Shown one piece after another: positions 26,101-34,688 of a stretch of DNA of 64,000 nt (positions are counted from its first letter, which is position 1; each line of letters begins with the position of its first letter). Under the pieces are notes generated by a model. That model was not told the DNA's origin. It made no database searches and saw nothing but the letters and a program-made list of their open reading frames with translations. The stretch comes from Paenibacillus bovis. Its GTDB lineage: Bacteria; Bacillota; Bacilli; Paenibacillales; Paenibacillaceae. Location: positions 848,501 to 912,500 of the forward strand of contig NZ_CP013023.1 of the NCBI RefSeq assembly GCF_001421015.2. The letters are read 5' to 3'. The position numbers were made by a program, and so were the translations under genes.

Positions 26101-26914
26101 ACTGCTGGAGCAGGACTTTACCGCCGAGCTTCATCCGTCATGGCAGGTAATCCCGGGATCGGCTGGTTACACGGTAGATGCCGAGCACGGACTGATATTA
26201 TCCGCACAGAGCAGCGGTCTGAACGGTCTGTATTTGCTGAATGATGAATGGACCAACTACAAAGTAGAAGTAACCGCTACCCGTCTGAGTGGTCCGGAAG
26301 GATTCTACATCGGTGCCGGATTGACCGATATCCACCCGGATACCAAAGATGTAACTGAATATGCGATCAACTACAATGGCAATGCGACCGGTGTCAAAGT
26401 ATACAAGCAGGGCATCGAAGGCTACACACTGGGTGATTATTCTTCCAGTACGGCAGCCGGTAATCTGCGAGCGGCCAGCTATGAACCGCTCAGTGATGAC
26501 ACCGAGTATGTCATCACTGTCGACTATGGTGGTGACACCGGACGGAATCTGATTTGCTCCTATACGGATGGACAGACAGAGAGCAAAGTGCTGGATTACA
26601 AGCTGGAAGCCTACAATCGTGAAGTGTTCCATTCTGTAACCCGGGATGATGAGCATGTCTATGTGAAGCTGGTCAATGCCGATGCCGCCGACAAAGCGAC
26701 TCGTCTGAATCTGGAAGAGCTGAACGTACAGGCAGCAGCGCAGCTGATTACACTGACCGGCGATGTGTCTCTTCTGCACACACCGAATGTGAACAAGAAA
26801 AACAATGAACAGGTTGTACCTTCCGAACAGACAATTCAGCTGGAAGGCAGCACTGTTGTACTGGATCTGCCAGCAAGCTCGGTGAATGTGCTCGTACTGC
26901 GTCTGAACAACTGA
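23174..26914 (+). CDS. Multidomain GH51 alpha-L-arabinofuranosidase with N-terminal LamG module
   Basis: The protein has 1246 residues from ATG 23174 (AGGAG at 23161-23165). Order: LamG/concanavalin-like module (about 8-235; LIAQYKFEH, ITAVTAWVNF-type strands, AIADFRVYQAG), a short Ig-like module (about 255-330; ISWTSSRPEIL), the GH51 catalytic region (about 340-980) and a C-terminal jelly-roll plus LamG-like tail. Catalytic residues are E717 in GVGNENWG (acid/base) and E849 in FVGEYAS (nucleophile). It should release arabinofuranose from arabinan or arabinoxylan. There is no signal peptide, and a stop lies seven codons upstream in frame, so a missed leader is excluded. This is odd for a protein full of carbohydrate-binding modules. 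It lies between the GH3 and GH43 genes and is closed by a terminator. Confidence 0.88.
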   Translation: MTHIQDRLIAQYKFEHADQIGNDSSGKGNNATASGSNAPIVKEVYGRHAAAFSGGANGSSYIQLPADLFKDVSDNTGLTVTAWVNFGMGVSIWERIFDFGGGEGKPSIFLTRQMRGTLTADGDLAVDPGKGFVRDEWMHVAISVKGTEGGTLSSAGPVVYVNGEVAVDGTISQTSSGNYARLRAWFATFTEEGNYNSNYIGRSQFAADDDYTGAIADFRVYQAGLSEDEVIEVMCDSLTDEEVTRLARDKYLSFPTTIITRDLTLPESLMGGRVQISWTSSRPEILTHDGRIQEVGEAEGVTITASMTRGSSTLEKSFDVSVLPRDLPPYTLTIHGSREVLDVSEVMYGLFYEDINNAADGGIYAEMVQNRSFESFAFDTYSHASGECGCSTGRNREPLFAWYGDTDKMTPQNSGGLNEHFGVSDPDVNSYYVTVADGATIINRGFNDTNNNCAMFIQQDARYDFTIWAKAEAAGTITLQLQTPDGQTASDTVTVQVESDGIWRKYGVEQKLTLTGSTQVLGQLALTFDGEISIDMVSLYPQDVWGAGEEEGSPSAHANYTGNPNYRLRKDLVNALVNMHPTFLRFPGGCISEGSFIWENVYDWKESVGDIELRKENFNVWGYMMTMGLGYMEYFQLAEDLNAVPLPVMACGVLCQARSDYAHPAGGELRDYYIKNFTDLIDFAISMDFEHNEWAAMRKHMGHEAPFDLRYLGVGNENWGTEFFANFEVFKTSIDEYMAQHYPDHELNIISTVGAQADDDAYQQGWKFLSGNLEGTAEVAFADRDKVIEETITWYAKEDNYMDTIADEHYYRSNEYLLNNADRYNYYYRAYNADGSINWQETSKVFVGEYASTDKNTLAGAIGEAAVMTGFEKNADVVRLAAYAPLFNKVLTDGTYRWTPDCIWFDDETVWYTPNYYVQHLFAKYLGHKVLDTSFSTYKHGRQLELIPRGGIEIATSNAKIAVKHVKVTSNTDGSVLLEQDFTAELHPSWQVIPGSAGYTVDAEHGLILSAQSSGLNGLYLLNDEWTNYKVEVTATRLSGPEGFYIGAGLTDIHPDTKDVTEYAINYNGNATGVKVYKQGIEGYTLGDYSSSTAAGNLRAASYEPLSDDTEYVITVDYGGDTGRNLICSYTDGQTESKVLDYKLEAYNREVFHSVTRDDEHVYVKLVNADAADKATRLNLEELNVQAAAQLITLTGDVSLLHTPNVNKKNNEQVVPSEQTIQLEGSTVVLDLPASSVNVLVLRLNN

Positions 26915-26955
26915 GCTTCATCTGAACAAGGGTAGCTGTGATATGACTTAATCTG

Positions 26956-27034
26956 ACTGCCTCCATAAGCTTCGATATGAAAAGGATAGGATCTATTTCG
27001 ATCATTGAGAGTTATGGAGGCAGTTCATTTTTTA
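26956..27034 (+). terminator. Long-loop terminator after GH51
   Basis: ACTGCCTCCATAA (26956-26968) pairs perfectly with TTATGGAGGCAGT (27012-27024) around a 43-base loop, followed by a T-rich run. Confidence 0.75.
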
Positions 27035-27195
27035 AACTGCAGCGAACCAGCAAATGCATATTATCAATCGTCCTATTCACCATCCAATTTGAAGTGAAAC
27101 AGAAGCACAAAAAAGAACAACCAAATCACAACAGAAGCATACAACCAGCGAATTCGTCATAAATAACCATTTCAAAACAAGAAGGAGATTACTAT

Positions 27196-29736
27196 ATGCG
27201 CAAAAATGTAACCAAAAAGCTCGCTGTAGCGACGCTGGCATTTTCACTTGCAGTCTCTGCTGCAGGCGTAACCAACAATGAACAGGCTTCTGCAGCCAAA
27301 GTAGATAACCCACCGGCCGAGCCGACGTTTTCCAATGCGACTGTACATGATCCTTCCATTATCAAAACCGGCAATACATTCTATGTATTCGGCTCTCATA
27401 TCTCGGCAGCCAAATCTCCCGACCTGCTGCACTGGTCGAATTTTGCAAACGGTTACACCACACCGGGCAATACGCTGTATGGTGATCTGTCCAAAACGCT
27501 GGCCGGTTCTTTTAAATGGGCGGGTGAAAATGATGCCGACAGCAAAGGCGGATTCGCCGTATGGGCACCGGATGTGATCTGGAATCCCAAATATGTAAAC
27601 AAAGACGGCTCCAAAGGTGCGTATACACTGTATTACTCCACCTCATCTACGTATATCCGCTCTGCGATCGGTATGGCAGTATCCCAGAAAATCGAAGGAC
27701 CGTATGAATATACAGATACCTTCATTTATACCGGATTCACCAAAGATAAGGCATTCGATGCCAATAGCCAGGTCGATAAAAAGTGGACCAATACCAATAT
27801 CCAGACATTGATCGACCAGAAAAAGATCAGCGCCGAGAATCCGGCCTGGTTTAACGAAAACGGCTCCTATGCGAACCAGCAGTATCCGAATGCGATCGAT
27901 CCTACCATTTTCTACGATGCCAAAGGCAAAATGTGGATGACCTATGGTTCCTGGTCCGGCGGTATCTTCGTGCTGGAAGTGGATCAGAAAACAGGCAAGC
28001 CGATCTATCCGGGCAAAGACGGCAAAACCAAAGATGGTCGCATGATCGACCGCTACTTTGGCACCAAAATTGCCGGTGGTTACGGCAAATCCGGTGAAGG
28101 CCCGTATATCCAGTACAACAAGGACAGCGGCTACTTTTACCTGTACATGACGTATGGTGGACTGGCAGCGAACGGCGGCTACAATATGCGTGTATTCCGC
28201 TCCAAGTCTGCAGACGGCCCTTATGTGGATGCCAGAGGCCATCAGGCAACCTGGCCGGCCAATACGAGTAATGATGAGTACGGCAACAAGCTGATCGGCA
28301 ACTTCCTGTTCGACAGCAAAGTAGGCGATCCGGGCAAAGAGCAGGATTACGGCTATGTGTCTCCGGGACATAACTCGGTCTATACCGATCCGAAGACCGG
28401 TCAGCTGTTCCTCGTGTTCCATACCCGCTTCCCGGGACGCGGCGAAGAGCATGAGCTGCGTATCCACCAGATGTTTATCAACAAAGAAGGCTGGCCAGTT
28501 GTCTCACCTTATCGTTATGCAGGCGAGCAGGAAGCCAAAGTCAGCGACAAAATGATCACCGGCGATTATCAATTTGTCGATCACGGCAGTGATTCTTCTC
28601 CGGCGATCAAAGAAGCGAGCGCTATTCGCTTGAATGAAGATCATACGATTACCGGCGAACTGCAGGGGACCTGGAAGAAAAAAGGAACCAATAATGCAGA
28701 ATTGACGATTGGCGGCAAAAACTATACCGGCGTCTTTGTCAAAGACTGGGACCCGATGTCCAAACAGTACGTTATGACCTTCACAGCGCTATCCGACCAG
28801 GCGACTATGGGCTGGGGCAGCCGTCTGCCGGATGCTTCGGATACGCAGGTGATCGAAGATGTGTACGGAGAACTGGAACTGAGCGGAACAAGTGGCATTA
28901 CAGCCAATCTGGAACTGCCAACTATCGGCAGTCGCGGTACAACGATCAACTGGACGTCTTCCAACGAACAGATTATTGCTGCAAATGGACAGGTAACCCG
29001 TCCGGAATCCGGCAGTTCGGCTGTACCGGTGACACTGACCGCACGTATTACCCGTGGTAGTGAGACACGGACCAAGATATTTGAAGTTACTGTACTTCCT
29101 TATACCAATGCACAACTCACAGCACAGTACAGCTTTGATCAGAACCTGAATGACAGTACTGGCCAACATGGTGCAGGTGAACTGACCGGAGATCGCCTGG
29201 ATCGTCCGGCAACGGTAAGCACCCTCACGTATGGTACAGGAGTACACGGACAATCGGCGGTACTGGATGGTACAACGGGTATCCGTCTGCCAAATGGACT
29301 TATTCACAGCAATTCGTATTCCGTCTCCATGTGGGTGAAGCCGGAACAGCTGAACCTGTATTCACCGGCATTCTTTGGCGCAGCAGACAGCGATCACTGG
29401 ATCAGCCTGCTGCCGCGCGGTACTGCTGGAGATAACACGATGCTGTGGGCAGGCAGTACGCCATGGTACGATGCCAGCACCGGTATGAAGATTCCGGCAG
29501 GAGAATGGAGCCATTTGGCTTTCTCGGTCGATCAGGGCAACGTTACCGTGTATGTGAACGGCAAAGAAACCTTTACCGGCACTGGCTTCCCGGATCGCTT
29601 CTCGGCATCGGATAACGCCAGCTTTGGACTCGGCGTAAACTACTGGGATACCCCGTTCAAAGGCGAGCTGGATGAGCTGCAAGTATTCGAAGGCAGCCTG
29701 ACACCAGCCCAGCTGGCCGAGCTGTCCTCCAAATAA
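27196..29736 (+). CDS. Secreted GH43 family arabinanase-like protein with Ig-like and LamG modules
   Basis: The protein has 846 residues with ribosome binding site AAGGAG before ATG 27196. A Sec signal peptide (about 1-34: basic start, LAVATLAFSLAVSAAGV core, ASA-A cleavage) leads to a five-bladed GH43 propeller. It shows the three expected acids: D52 in VHDPSI, D235 in AIDPTIFYD and E301 in SGEGPYI. The length and inserts (WAPDVIWNPKYVN) recall the Abn2-type endo-arabinanases. After the propeller comes a small lipocalin-like region, an Ig-like module (INWTSSNEQII; ITRGSETRTKIFEVTVLP) and a LamG module (about 635-840). The same two modules occur at the N-terminus of the adjacent GH51. It probably cuts alpha-1,5-arabinan outside the cell. 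Confidence 0.88.
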   Translation: MRKNVTKKLAVATLAFSLAVSAAGVTNNEQASAAKVDNPPAEPTFSNATVHDPSIIKTGNTFYVFGSHISAAKSPDLLHWSNFANGYTTPGNTLYGDLSKTLAGSFKWAGENDADSKGGFAVWAPDVIWNPKYVNKDGSKGAYTLYYSTSSTYIRSAIGMAVSQKIEGPYEYTDTFIYTGFTKDKAFDANSQVDKKWTNTNIQTLIDQKKISAENPAWFNENGSYANQQYPNAIDPTIFYDAKGKMWMTYGSWSGGIFVLEVDQKTGKPIYPGKDGKTKDGRMIDRYFGTKIAGGYGKSGEGPYIQYNKDSGYFYLYMTYGGLAANGGYNMRVFRSKSADGPYVDARGHQATWPANTSNDEYGNKLIGNFLFDSKVGDPGKEQDYGYVSPGHNSVYTDPKTGQLFLVFHTRFPGRGEEHELRIHQMFINKEGWPVVSPYRYAGEQEAKVSDKMITGDYQFVDHGSDSSPAIKEASAIRLNEDHTITGELQGTWKKKGTNNAELTIGGKNYTGVFVKDWDPMSKQYVMTFTALSDQATMGWGSRLPDASDTQVIEDVYGELELSGTSGITANLELPTIGSRGTTINWTSSNEQIIAANGQVTRPESGSSAVPVTLTARITRGSETRTKIFEVTVLPYTNAQLTAQYSFDQNLNDSTGQHGAGELTGDRLDRPATVSTLTYGTGVHGQSAVLDGTTGIRLPNGLIHSNSYSVSMWVKPEQLNLYSPAFFGAADSDHWISLLPRGTAGDNTMLWAGSTPWYDASTGMKIPAGEWSHLAFSVDQGNVTVYVNGKETFTGTGFPDRFSASDNASFGLGVNYWDTPFKGELDELQVFEGSLTPAQLAELSSK

Positions 29737-29810
29737 TCATCCAAACACTAGATCAACCGCTGGTATTTGAATGATAGAGATTGAGTTAAGATGCATAGCA
29801 CGCGATAGAC

Positions 29811-29851
29811 CAAAAAGACAACGATCTGCAACTGGATCGTTGTCTTTTTGC
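29811..29851 (+). terminator. Rho-independent terminator after GH43
   Basis: CAAAAAGACAACGATC (29811-29826) pairs perfectly with GATCGTTGTCTTTTTG (29835-29850). Confidence 0.92.
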
Positions 29852-30041
29852 GTATTCACCAAGCTCATCGCAAATCGAAAATATTCAACTCATCTGAAAA
29901 TTGTTCAATCCCGGCGAGAGACGACTCCTTTTATACTGGATAGAGCAAGTAATATCCGTTATACCAACGTCCGTTAGCAAACAGGATCGAATCGTTATCT
30001 ATTATCATCCGTTCATGTATACGGAGAACAGGAGCAGCATA

Positions 30042-32012
30042 ATGAAATCAAACGGGGAATCCGAACATAACGTACCCAAAGGCCTGAAGGCTATGGAGCG
30101 ATTCGAACTGCTGCCACTGCTGCGCGAAGGAGTACAGGTTCACTATGAGGGCAGTATAGACAAGCAGGGAGGCAATGCCGACTGGGACTGGTGGTTATAT
30201 CAGGAAGGATCGGAATGGGTGATCTTCGATGTGGATGGTCCCGGCTGTATTTACAACTTTGTACAGCATCGGTATCCGGAAAGTGAGGAGCCGACATTTT
30301 CATTTTATTTCGACGGAGAAGCCGAGCCGAGATTCCGTATCCGGCATTCGGAGTTTGGTCACAAGGCTCCTTTTACCGCACCACTGGCAGATGCTTATAT
30401 GGGACCGGATGATAATGGCAGAGGGCCGATCCGGGTGGTACGCAGCTTTGTGCCGATGGAATATGCTCGTTCCTGCCGCATCACATCGGATATCCGGCTA
30501 AAAGGGGCAGCCAAAGGAGATGGAGGGTGGGGTCATGTTATTTACCATTCCTATTCGACTGCAGAGGGGATAACGACATTTACAGGTCATGAGCATCTGG
30601 ATAATCTGCGGGATACCTGGAACCGTACAGGGGAGGACCCCAAGCCGGCTGTGCCTGTACAATCGGCTGTTACCGAACAATTCACACTGCGCAGCGGAGA
30701 AAGCGTGGTTCTGCTGGAACAGCAAGGTGCAGGCAGTATTACGGCGGTCCTCGCTGAAATGAATACGACTCTGCCAGATATAGCCTTCAATGCGCCGCTT
30801 AATGGTTTTCCGCGGCCGGAGCTGCAGCAGATCTGGGTACGAGCGACGTGGGATGGTCATGAGCAGCCGGATGTGGAATGTCCGCTGGGTGCCTTTTTCG
30901 GTAATGAGCTGGGATATAACCGTATTGGACTGATATCCCATGGAGAGACTGAACAGGGTATGCTGTATCAGTATTTTCCGATGCCATATTGGACAAGTGC
31001 ACGCATCGAGCTGATCAACCGGGGAGAGAAAGACATTGCCTTTGCCAGATGGGAAATCTGTTATACAACAGAGTATAATCCGCTGTACCCCAAAGGAAGG
31101 ACCGGGTACTTCCGTTCTTCGGCTTACTATCCTTCGCAGGCGGCGCAAGGAACAGACAGCATTATCGGGCGGATTAGCGGTCGCGGACATCTGGTAGCCG
31201 GGCAGGTGACTGCTTTCAGCCGGTCTATGGGGCAAATTAGCTGTGAAGGGGATGTGCGTGTTCATATCGATGGTAAATTAACACCGCAGGTGGAGAGCGA
31301 TGGCTCCGAGAGCTGGGTGAATTACGGCTGGGGCTTCCCGACACCGCCGGAAATGAATCCATCCAGTGCTTATGACGGCCTGCCGGACAGTCCATGGTCA
31401 ATGGTGCGACTGTGCAGCGGAGATGTGTATCCTTTTCGGCAGGAACTGGTTTTTGGCATCGAATCGGGAGAGTACAATAATCAATATTTACGCCACTCGG
31501 GTATTCTGTTTTATTATGGCGTGGATGAGCAGGGCATGACACTGACGGACGAACTGGATATCGGGAACAAGGCTTCGGAAGGCATCCATCACTATCGTAC
31601 ATCCGGTAGCCGTGGTTATTATACCCTGTGTGCCTGTTATGAAGGCGATCAGGATGATGTGTTCATTACGGATACAGGTCATGAGACAGAGGGGTGGAGT
31701 GAATTTGTTGTATCTATCCATCCGAATAACCAGGGCGTACGTCTGCGGCGCAAATCCGATCAGATGACCGGTCGACAAAAAGCAAAGGTGTATGTAGATG
31801 AAGCACTTGTGCAGGAACGCAGCTGGTATGTAGCTGATCGCAATCCGTACCAGCGCTGGCTGGACGATGAATACGAGATTCCAGCGCTATATACGGCAGG
31901 CAAGGATCATATCACGATCCGGCTCGAATATGTACAGGCCGGTGAGACGCGGGCATGGAACGAATTTAATTACAAAGTGTACAGCCTGCACAGGCAGAAT
32001 TATACGAAATAA
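30042..32012 (+). CDS. DUF2961 protein, GH172-type glycoside hydrolase
   Basis: The protein has 656 residues from ATG 30042 (GGAG at 30031-30034); the longer in-frame start at 29901 lacks a site and adds unlikely sequence. DUF2961 hallmarks are seen: DWDWWLYQ, GCIYNFVQHRYPESEEP, FYFDGEAEPRF, and the signature WDGHEQPDVECPLGAFFGN. This family founded GH172, whose characterised members act on fructofuranosyl or D-arabinofuranosyl linkages through paired Glu residues and a jelly-roll trimer. There is no signal peptide. Downstream of GH3, GH51 and GH43 it may handle a furanoside side chain. Substrate is inference. A beta-sandwich-like C-terminal third (about 520-656) is also present. Confidence 0.78.
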   Translation: MKSNGESEHNVPKGLKAMERFELLPLLREGVQVHYEGSIDKQGGNADWDWWLYQEGSEWVIFDVDGPGCIYNFVQHRYPESEEPTFSFYFDGEAEPRFRIRHSEFGHKAPFTAPLADAYMGPDDNGRGPIRVVRSFVPMEYARSCRITSDIRLKGAAKGDGGWGHVIYHSYSTAEGITTFTGHEHLDNLRDTWNRTGEDPKPAVPVQSAVTEQFTLRSGESVVLLEQQGAGSITAVLAEMNTTLPDIAFNAPLNGFPRPELQQIWVRATWDGHEQPDVECPLGAFFGNELGYNRIGLISHGETEQGMLYQYFPMPYWTSARIELINRGEKDIAFARWEICYTTEYNPLYPKGRTGYFRSSAYYPSQAAQGTDSIIGRISGRGHLVAGQVTAFSRSMGQISCEGDVRVHIDGKLTPQVESDGSESWVNYGWGFPTPPEMNPSSAYDGLPDSPWSMVRLCSGDVYPFRQELVFGIESGEYNNQYLRHSGILFYYGVDEQGMTLTDELDIGNKASEGIHHYRTSGSRGYYTLCACYEGDQDDVFITDTGHETEGWSEFVVSIHPNNQGVRLRRKSDQMTGRQKAKVYVDEALVQERSWYVADRNPYQRWLDDEYEIPALYTAGKDHITIRLEYVQAGETRAWNEFNYKVYSLHRQNYTK

Positions 32013-32131
32013 ATCAGAGGAATTGCGGAGTAAGAGCTGCGTTAAAATATTTCACAAAAAAGCTTGTGCTTTTCGAAATATCATGATATATTATTCCTTG
32101 TGATTGCGTAACGCAGCTCACTAACTCATTT

Positions 32132-32215
32132 GCGGTCGTGGCGGAATTGGCAGACGCGCACGGTTCAGGTCCGTGTGGGCTTACCCCCGTGGAGGTTCGA
32201 GTCCTCTCGGCCGCA
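32132..32215 (+). tRNA. tRNA-Leu (anticodon CAG)
   Basis: The acceptor arm GCGGTCG pairs with CGGCCGC (one G-T), followed by discriminator A. The anticodon stem CACGG/CCGTG encloses TTCAGGT, giving anticodon CAG. The TTCGAGT T-loop and a long variable arm (type II tRNA, 84 nt) confirm Leu. CCA is not encoded. No integrase or attachment-site duplication is seen beside it. Confidence 0.96.
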
Positions 32216-32262
32216 TTCCTATTTTTCAAAACGCACAACGTGAATATACATAATTACCAATT

Positions 32263-32300
32263 ACGTCCTTCAGTTATTTTAACCTGAAGGGCGTTTTTAT
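32263..32300 (+). terminator. Terminator downstream of tRNA-Leu
   Basis: ACGTCCTTCAG (32263-32273) pairs with CTGAAGGGCGT (32284-32294, one wobble), followed by TTTTTAT. Confidence 0.8.
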
Positions 32301-32397
32301 TATGAGTTCCACTGGAATCCTGTAGAGATTCCGGTATAATGTGGAGAATGTCAACCGTCGGAGAGGCCATGAATCCAGTTATAAAGAAGGTAATCAC

Positions 32398-33789
32398 ATG
32401 GGAGACCCCAGCATAAGATGGAGTAGAGCTCATAATCTGCTGGAAAAGTATTTTTCCGGAGCAACAATGAATTACCGCCAGATGATCTCGCTATTTATTC
32501 CGATCCTGATCGATCAGGCGTTTGTCATGGGACTGAATCTGATCAATACCGCCATGATCAGCTCGGCAGGTGTGGCCGCGGTCAGTGCGGTCAATATGGT
32601 GGATTCGCTGAATATTTTCCTGTTAAGTGTATTTATTGCTGTCGCTACAGGGGGAACCGTCGTGGTCGCCCAGTACAAGGGCAATGGCAATGAGCTGAAA
32701 GTATCACAGGCGAGTGCAGGAGCAGTAACATCCGTGTCTGCGCTGGCGCTGGCTGTAGCACTGATCGGAATTATTTTTCACGGGCCGCTGCTCAGTTTGC
32801 TGTTTGGCTCGGCCGAAGCGGAAGTTATGGACCATGCGCGTACATACCTGATCGGGAGCTGTATTTCTTTTGTCGGGATAGCGATTGTGGAAGCGGTCTG
32901 CGGCGCGCTACGCGGAGTCGGCAGTACGAGGGCTTCACTGGTGCTATCGCTGATTATGAACTTGCTGTATGTACTGCTGAATTTTGTCTTTATCAATGGA
33001 CTGGATATGGGTGTACTCGGCATGACCTTGTCGGTCAACATTGCCCGGTATGGCGGCGCGGCGTGTGCGCTGTACTATTTGTTCAAAATGGACGTCAATC
33101 TGAAAGTGCGTGTGCGCGAGCTGTTCGAGGTCAAATGGGAGATGTTCAAAAAGATCCTGTTTATCGGCTTTCCGTTTGCGACGGAGCAGATGTTTTTTAA
33201 CGGGGGGAAAATACTGACCCAGATCTTCATTGTCGGCATGGGAACATATGCGATTGCGGTCAATGCGATCTGTTCCGCACTGGCAGGCGCCATGCAGATT
33301 CCGGCCAATGCACTGTCGCTGACCATTATTACGGTAGTTGGTATGTGTATCGGCAGCGGGCATATTGACGAAGCTCGCAAGTTCACCAAGTCATTCCTGG
33401 TGCTGGCGTCGCTGTCGTTTGTATTAATGGGGCTGATTATTCTGCCACTATTCTATCCGCTGATCTCGCTGTTCGATCCGCCGGCAGAGATTGTGGATGA
33501 GATTTTCTGGGTGCTGCTGATTAATACAATCGCACAGATTCCGCTGTGGGCGATCGGGTTTATTACACCGTCTGCGCTGCGGGCGGCCGGGGATGCCAAG
33601 TTTACTTCGATGGTATCCATGCTGTCGATGTGGCTGTTCCGGGTGGTGCTCGGGTATGTACTGGGCGTTGTGCTCGGTTGGGGCGTACTCGGGGTATGGC
33701 TGGCGATGGACTGCGAATGGGCAGTACGCGGGATTATTTTCATGAAACGGTTTTATGGGAACAGGTGGCTGCAGCATCGGATTATCTAG
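32398..33789 (+). CDS. MATE family multidrug efflux transporter
   Basis: The protein has 463 residues from ATG 32398, with AGAAGG seven bases upstream; an ATG at 32467 is an alternative. Twelve hydrophobic segments in two halves are visible. Family markers include the early PILIDQAFVMGLNLINTAMIS, GTVVVAQYKGNGNE and the second-half FPFATEQMFFNGGK. MATE proteins export cationic drugs or metabolites using Na+ or H+. It is alone, 180 bases after tRNA-Leu, with palindrome copy E4 downstream in place of an ordinary terminator. Confidence 0.9.
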   Translation: MGDPSIRWSRAHNLLEKYFSGATMNYRQMISLFIPILIDQAFVMGLNLINTAMISSAGVAAVSAVNMVDSLNIFLLSVFIAVATGGTVVVAQYKGNGNELKVSQASAGAVTSVSALALAVALIGIIFHGPLLSLLFGSAEAEVMDHARTYLIGSCISFVGIAIVEAVCGALRGVGSTRASLVLSLIMNLLYVLLNFVFINGLDMGVLGMTLSVNIARYGGAACALYYLFKMDVNLKVRVRELFEVKWEMFKKILFIGFPFATEQMFFNGGKILTQIFIVGMGTYAIAVNAICSALAGAMQIPANALSLTIITVVGMCIGSGHIDEARKFTKSFLVLASLSFVLMGLIILPLFYPLISLFDPPAEIVDEIFWVLLINTIAQIPLWAIGFITPSALRAAGDAKFTSMVSMLSMWLFRVVLGYVLGVVLGWGVLGVWLAMDCEWAVRGIIFMKRFYGNRWLQHRII

Positions 33790-33882
33790 CGGGTGCTGTG
33801 GGACGTATATAGCGGTATGGAGCATGATACAATGAAGAATGAGCATGCGTTGTGTCTTTCGCATTGTACATCATGCACTCCA

Positions 33883-33989
33883 GAAAAGAATAAGAGCACG
33901 TCCTCCGGTTAAGCCTGGAGATCCCTGAAGTGGTATAGGTAATGGGGATCTCCAGGCTTAAATGTCGTCCTTTGCTCTTATTTCTTTTC
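33883..33989. repeat. Dispersed interrupted palindrome, copy E4
   Basis: Orientation as E3. The outer arm 33883-33898 (GAAAAGAATAAGAGCA) pairs with 33973-33989, with one extra A on the second arm. The internal loop carries CTCCGG opposite ATGTCGTCC. The inner stem TTAAGCCTGGAGATCC pairs with its exact complement around 33946-33961. It lies 94 bases after the MATE stop. Confidence 0.85.
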
Positions 33990-34083
33990 TTCCGTTACGC
34001 ATGGTTGCATCATTCTTACATTCCACATATTGTAAATCGCAATGTTATACTGGAGATATCTCAACAAGAAGGAGGTACTGTGT

Positions 34084-34320
34084 ATGGGCATCATTTATCT
34101 CATAGGCGTAATCCTGATTCTGGCTCTGCTCGCAGCAGTATTAGGGCATGTCATGTACCGCTGGTCCAACAGGCATCTAACCGGTATTCTCACTACAATC
34201 ATCTCTATAGTAGGGGTAATGATTATTCTGGCTACTCCCATATTGTTGTGGGTGATTCTTCCGGCGCTTGCTTTTTACGGTTTACTCGCTCGCTATCCAT
34301 ATGCACTCAAAGCCAAATAA
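34084..34320 (+). CDS. Small integral membrane protein, unknown function
   Basis: The protein has 78 residues from ATG 34084, with AAGGAGGT upstream; the frame continues back to 34042 but without a site. There are two to three hydrophobic helices (about 2-22, 33-50, 52-68) and a short basic tail. No family is recognised. A second small membrane protein gene converges on it from the opposite strand 20 bases away. Confidence 0.65.
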   Translation: MGIIYLIGVILILALLAAVLGHVMYRWSNRHLTGILTTIISIVGVMIILATPILLWVILPALAFYGLLARYPYALKAK

Positions 34321-34339
34321 TACAGTATCACTATTCATT

Positions 34340-34531
34340 CTATGCTTGGAGCTGGCGGTGCTTACCCCATATGCCAACCGCAGACAGCAGCACCAAAGAA
34401 AGCAAACCAATCAGTGGCATATTGCCAAGTGGATGGTGCACGGCTAATGGCAGTACGATAAATAGTAGAAACACTGCCAGCAGATTCCACCATAGCTCTC
34501 TGCGAGCGAATTGTATAATAGCTTGTTTCAT
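34340..34531 (-). CDS. Small integral membrane protein, unknown function
   Basis: The protein has 63 residues with a GGAGGT ribosome binding site on the minus strand just upstream. Basic N-terminus (MKQAIIQFARRELWW), two hydrophobic helices (about 14-31 and 37-55) and a basic tail. No family is recognised. The ribosome binding site and membrane pattern argue that it is real. Confidence 0.6.
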   Translation of the reverse strand: MKQAIIQFARRELWWNLLAVFLLFIVLPLAVHHPLGNMPLIGLLSLVLLSAVGIWGKHRQLQA

Positions 34532-34688
34532 TAAGATACCTCCGGAGTGCAGATTTGGATGATCCTCTTGCTTATACGTCAGGTATTATTATATTATCCG
34601 AGACTACTAGACTGTACGGTCTGTCTTTTTATTGTACATGGGAAATAATTGGAAAGTAAATATGAGCTACAGCAGAGGAGGACGTTCA

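Noticed and set aside
32132-32215. tRNA-Leu as an integration site of a mobile island
   Set aside because: No integrase, no repeated tRNA 3' end and ordinary genes on both sides.
33942-34562. 206-codon plus-strand frame overlapping E4 and two small membrane protein genes
   Set aside because: No start signal, begins inside the palindrome, and both small genes have proper ribosome binding sites.
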